Shown: positions 62,101 through 64,000 of the stretch, piece by piece
Layout of the letters: each line of letters begins with the position of its first letter
How positions within the stretch are numbered: position 1 is the first letter of the stretch
From: UBA5429 sp942493315
GTDB taxonomy: Bacteria; Bacteroidota; Bacteroidia; Bacteroidales; WCHB1-69
Reading direction: 5' to 3'
NCBI GenBank assembly: GCA_942493315.1
Contig: OW818690.1
Location: 2,294,001-2,358,000 of the forward strand
DNA length: 64,000 nt
Notes under the pieces: generated by a model
Database searches by the model: none
What the model was told of the DNA's origin: nothing
What the model saw: the letters and a program-made list of their open reading frames with translations, nothing else
Program-made: the position numbers and the translations under genes

Positions 62101-64000
62101 TGGAAATAATTCTTTAGCAACTTATGCCTATATTGATAATTTAGAAATTTCACTCATTCCATCATGTCCTAGACCTACACAATTAAATATTTCAAACATA
62201 GCTCCAAATTCTGTTGATTTAAACTGGACAGAAACTGGAACAGCAACAACCTGGAATATTGAGTATGGGGCTCCAGGATTTACACAAGGAACTGGAACTA
62301 TGATTACCGGTGTTTCAAGTAATCCATATAATCTTACCGGCTTAACAACACATACTACTTATCAGTTTTATGTACAATCAGATTGTGGCGCAGGTGATAT
62401 TAGTTTATGGTCCACTCCATTCACATTTACAACTTCTTGTGATGATATTACAACTTTACCATATACAGAATCTTTTGATGCTTATGGAACAGGAACCGGA
62501 ACATTTCCAACTTGTTGGACTAAAATCACAACCAATACATATCCGTATATCAATACAACGAATAGCTCTGCACCTGGTGCAATGTATATGTATGCTGCTT
62601 CAGGTGCTTACAACTATATAGCAACAGCTGCATTTGATCCATCTATTTCGATCAATACTTTAAGTGCCTATTTTAAATTATATAAATCAAGTGCAGCTTA
62701 TAATATCACTGTTGGGGTGATGTCAGATCCATACAATATGGCCACTTTTGATTCTATAGCAACTCTTACTCCTTCAGCCATCACAACATGGCAAACTATG
62801 AATGTTGATTTCACCAATTATTCAGGTACAGGACGTCACATTGCATTCAAAGTTCAAGGTTCTGGTGCAACCAATGCTATGTATCTAGATGACTTTGCCG
62901 TATTACCAACACCTTCATGTTCTATTCCTACAGGATTAGTAGATTATGACACACTTTTAACCTCTTCTACCATTACATTAGATTGGAGTGGTTCAGATGA
63001 TGCAAACGTTCTATCATGGATTGTTGAATACAAACCATTAGATGCTACAACATGGCAATCTCAAATTGCAAATGCACATCCTTTTGTTTTAACAGGACTT
63101 GAATCAAGTGTTGTATATCAAATTAGAATTTCTGCAAATTGTATTTCAGGAGAAACTACTTATCCAACAAATCCTATTAATGTTGGTATGCCATGTGAAT
63201 CCATTACTGCTTTCCCATGGAGTGAAGGTTTTGAAGAAGCCTGGTTTGTTGCTTGGGGATTAAATACAGCAACACATCCTTGGTGTTGGACCAATATTAA
63301 TGGTGGAACTCAAACAGATGGTGTATGGAGAAAAACTGCAACTGCTGCTTATATTCATACAGGTAATGGTGCGTTACAAATGTATAGTGGTTCAACCTCT
63401 GCCGGATTATCCGGAGATTATTTCATTACCCCTACTATTACTTTAAATGGAAATGAAAGAATCCGTTTTTGGGCTAAAGGTTATTCTACCTATACAGATA
63501 TTTTGTCCGTTAAAATATTTGATGTAACAACAAATGGTATTGTTGATGCGGAAGCTGATACAAGTTTATTTGTTACCGTTATGCCAAATACTACAATTCC
63601 AGCAAGTGCATGGACTGAATATGAAATCAATTTAAGCCAGTATGTTGGAAACTATCAAATCGCTTTTGTAAGAAATACTACAGGTGGCTATTATTTGAAT
63701 ATTGATGACATTCTTATTGATACTATTCCAACTTGTCCTGATATTACACAATTGAATTTATTAAACACTACAACTACTGATGTTTCATTAAATTGGACTT
63801 ATAATGTAAATGCAGGTCAAGGTTTTGAAATCTCTTATGCTAATGTTAGTACCGGATTTGATCCAACAACAGGTACTATTATTTCTGTACCGGATGGAAC
63901 GCCTTTTCCATATACTATTTCCAATTTAACCCCCGGACAATATTATAGTTTTGCTATTAGACAAGCTTGTGGTGGAAACTGGTCCAATATTATAGTAACC
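59156..64000 (+). CDS. Giant secreted Fn3/jelly-roll (adhesin-like) protein, 3' end outside window
   Basis: The frame is open without a stop from 59156 to the window end, at least 1614 codons. MKKIFVFVFLLLINFIVIGQ is a signal peptide (the start may be the second ATG at 59159). The first domain (CNFEDPNENTQWVVSNDVCTNKWFIG) is of the cleaved-adhesin type. Then fibronectin type III domains (typical WTENGTATTWNIEY ... YQFYVQADCG) alternate with ~180-250-residue MAM/jelly-roll-like domains starting near 60118, 60928, 61687, 62441 and 63199. Presumed T9SS cargo; the sorting tail would be beyond 64000. Role in adhesion is inference. Confidence 0.85.
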   Translation, partial: MMKKIFVFVFLLLINFIVIGQQQFSGGLNTPPTTPGTIPYSCNFEDPNENTQWVVSNDVCTNKWFIGAPSNIQSPLSGNCLFISNNNGTTNAYTVADEGVVTISRLIQFNGSNEYTLSFDLFIGGESIHDYVKVFIVDVDTNYSGLNGSTYPYYAVAAFGTNQYLTNYNGTAPYFNGYNGSAIVAGSYPQQVIIPNQGPAGTIKKLIILWKNDTSGGTMPPASIDNISIVPNNCARPTLFTASNFTLSSIDFSWTENGTATSWNIQYKLSTETNWNSVQATTNPYTLSTLNSSSTYDFRIQADCGAEQSLWTNKITASTSCGTITQFPWSEGFETAWTTTALAPGNAVGPNCWLNFSGGYASTTYVWKKTTTAAYIRTGAAAAQQSTGGATYASNDYLITPVVTLTGNERLRFYAKGYSSYIDNLRIGIYDIAQNGHDINAITDSSLFTTILPNTIIEWTNWTEIIIPLNNYVGDFRLAFIRDLIGGYYLNIDDITIETIPNCPQPVSSSIVLGVNTATINWVPANQSQGSFYLYYKTANVSNYDSVLVNATSYTFQNLTSDSTYSYYITADCGTEFSAPTPVKKFKTLCSVITTLPYSESFDTYGTGTSTFPTCWYKLTTNPSYPSISTTNASGPGSLYSTMAYAYGYSIAISPRIDASIPMNTIKATLKFRAAALDDTLYVGVITDPYDVTTFEQVGFITVSAITTFQDKEFYFTNYTGAGQHIAFKGAFSGNSSAIYIDNLVLDVIPSCPNPTGLNVSSLMDVQVDLGWLENGTATTWNIEYGPNGFTPGTGTLISGVGSNPYTITGLTPQTAYQFYVQADCGAGMLSSWSNAFSFTTACPSIATLPWVDNFDTYGTGETVFPVCWIRNTTVTNRPYINTTNFTSPGSMYFYATSGNYNIAATPMINASIPINTLQVKFKYRNTNLTDTLFVGVMSNPMDASTFVPLGFARHTTTATWVDKEISLASYTGTGYYISFKVGNNSLATYAYIDNLEISLIPSCPRPTQLNISNIAPNSVDLNWTETGTATTWNIEYGAPGFTQGTGTMITGVSSNPYNLTGLTTHTTYQFYVQSDCGAGDISLWSTPFTFTTSCDDITTLPYTESFDAYGTGTGTFPTCWTKITTNTYPYINTTNSSAPGAMYMYAASGAYNYIATAAFDPSISINTLSAYFKLYKSSAAYNITVGVMSDPYNMATFDSIATLTPSAITTWQTMNVDFTNYSGTGRHIAFKVQGSGATNAMYLDDFAVLPTPSCSIPTGLVDYDTLLTSSTITLDWSGSDDANVLSWIVEYKPLDATTWQSQIANAHPFVLTGLESSVVYQIRISANCISGETTYPTNPINVGMPCESITAFPWSEGFEEAWFVAWGLNTATHPWCWTNINGGTQTDGVWRKTATAAYIHTGNGALQMYSGSTSAGLSGDYFITPTITLNGNERIRFWAKGYSTYTDILSVKIFDVTTNGIVDAEADTSLFVTVMPNTTIPASAWTEYEINLSQYVGNYQIAFVRNTTGGYYLNIDDILIDTIPTCPDITQLNLLNTTTTDVSLNWTYNVNAGQGFEISYANVSTGFDPTTGTIISVPDGTPFPYTISNLTPGQYYSFAIRQACGGNWSNIIVT

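Noticed and set aside
59743..62621. Several ORFs of 60-100 codons on both strands within the giant gene
   Set aside because: They lie wholly within the long open plus-strand frame, have no promoter or family features, and are shadows of it.

Overview
The window is a low-GC chromosome segment from a member of the Bacteroidota. The case rests on repeated TAnnTTTG -7 promoter boxes (often TATCTTTG), type IX secretion cargo (a type A C-terminal tail, a gliding-motility type B tail and a very large Fn3/jelly-roll protein), a DUF5723 outer-membrane-like protein, and the gmd-fcl and GH57/GT4/debranching-enzyme sets typical of the phylum. Genus cannot be assigned from sequence alone.

Layout. 1-10.6 kb: the end of a HipA-like kinase, then a repeat-rich gap, a LemA/DUF3137 pair, a lipoprotein, a four-helix-bundle protein, and a minus-strand housekeeping run (metallopeptidase, AMP nucleosidase, holA, cca, terC). 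10.8-12.3 kb: a zinc-ribbon (IS1595-like) insertion sequence whose ends are two ~100-bp palindromic modules, followed by tRNA-Pro(GGG). 12.6-20.2 kb: two paralogous secreted proteins, a GNAT acetyltransferase, atpG-atpA-atpH, and a divergent SpoU methyltransferase. 20.9-24.6 kb: a translationally coupled aldolase / TPP-enzyme / broken HAD cluster that looks like imported sugar or glycan metabolism. 24.6-31.7 kb: an accessory island on the minus strand with Rhs tip fragments, small secreted, lipoprotein or membrane proteins (candidate immunity or cargo genes), a 240-bp direct duplication and an IS4 element that splits a reading frame exactly. 31.7-32.7 kb: a 53-bp tandem array, a GC-rich structured repeat and short-word arrays.

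32.8-42 kb is an eight-gene minus-strand run: metallophosphatase, glycogen-type debranching enzyme, glycosyltransferase, GH57, hisS, gmd, fcl and DUF454. 42.1-44.4 kb holds a YfcC transporter and pnuC on the plus strand. 44.5-46.0 kb is an IS256-family element with an 8-bp target duplication. 46.5-58.2 kb is a tightly packed six-gene minus run (C10 protease, 1260-aa type B protein, lipoprotein, DUF5723, pgi, MutS-like ATPase). recR and a giant modular adhesin-like gene that leaves the window close the segment on the plus strand.

The strongest candidates for something little described are: a ~175-bp GC-rich element in three copies, one inverted and diverged with a compensatory base-pair change in its closing stem; a shared vocabulary of short words that recur as degenerate tandem arrays in many separate intergenic gaps, in places running into coding sequence; and the Rhs-tip/promoter cassette island.
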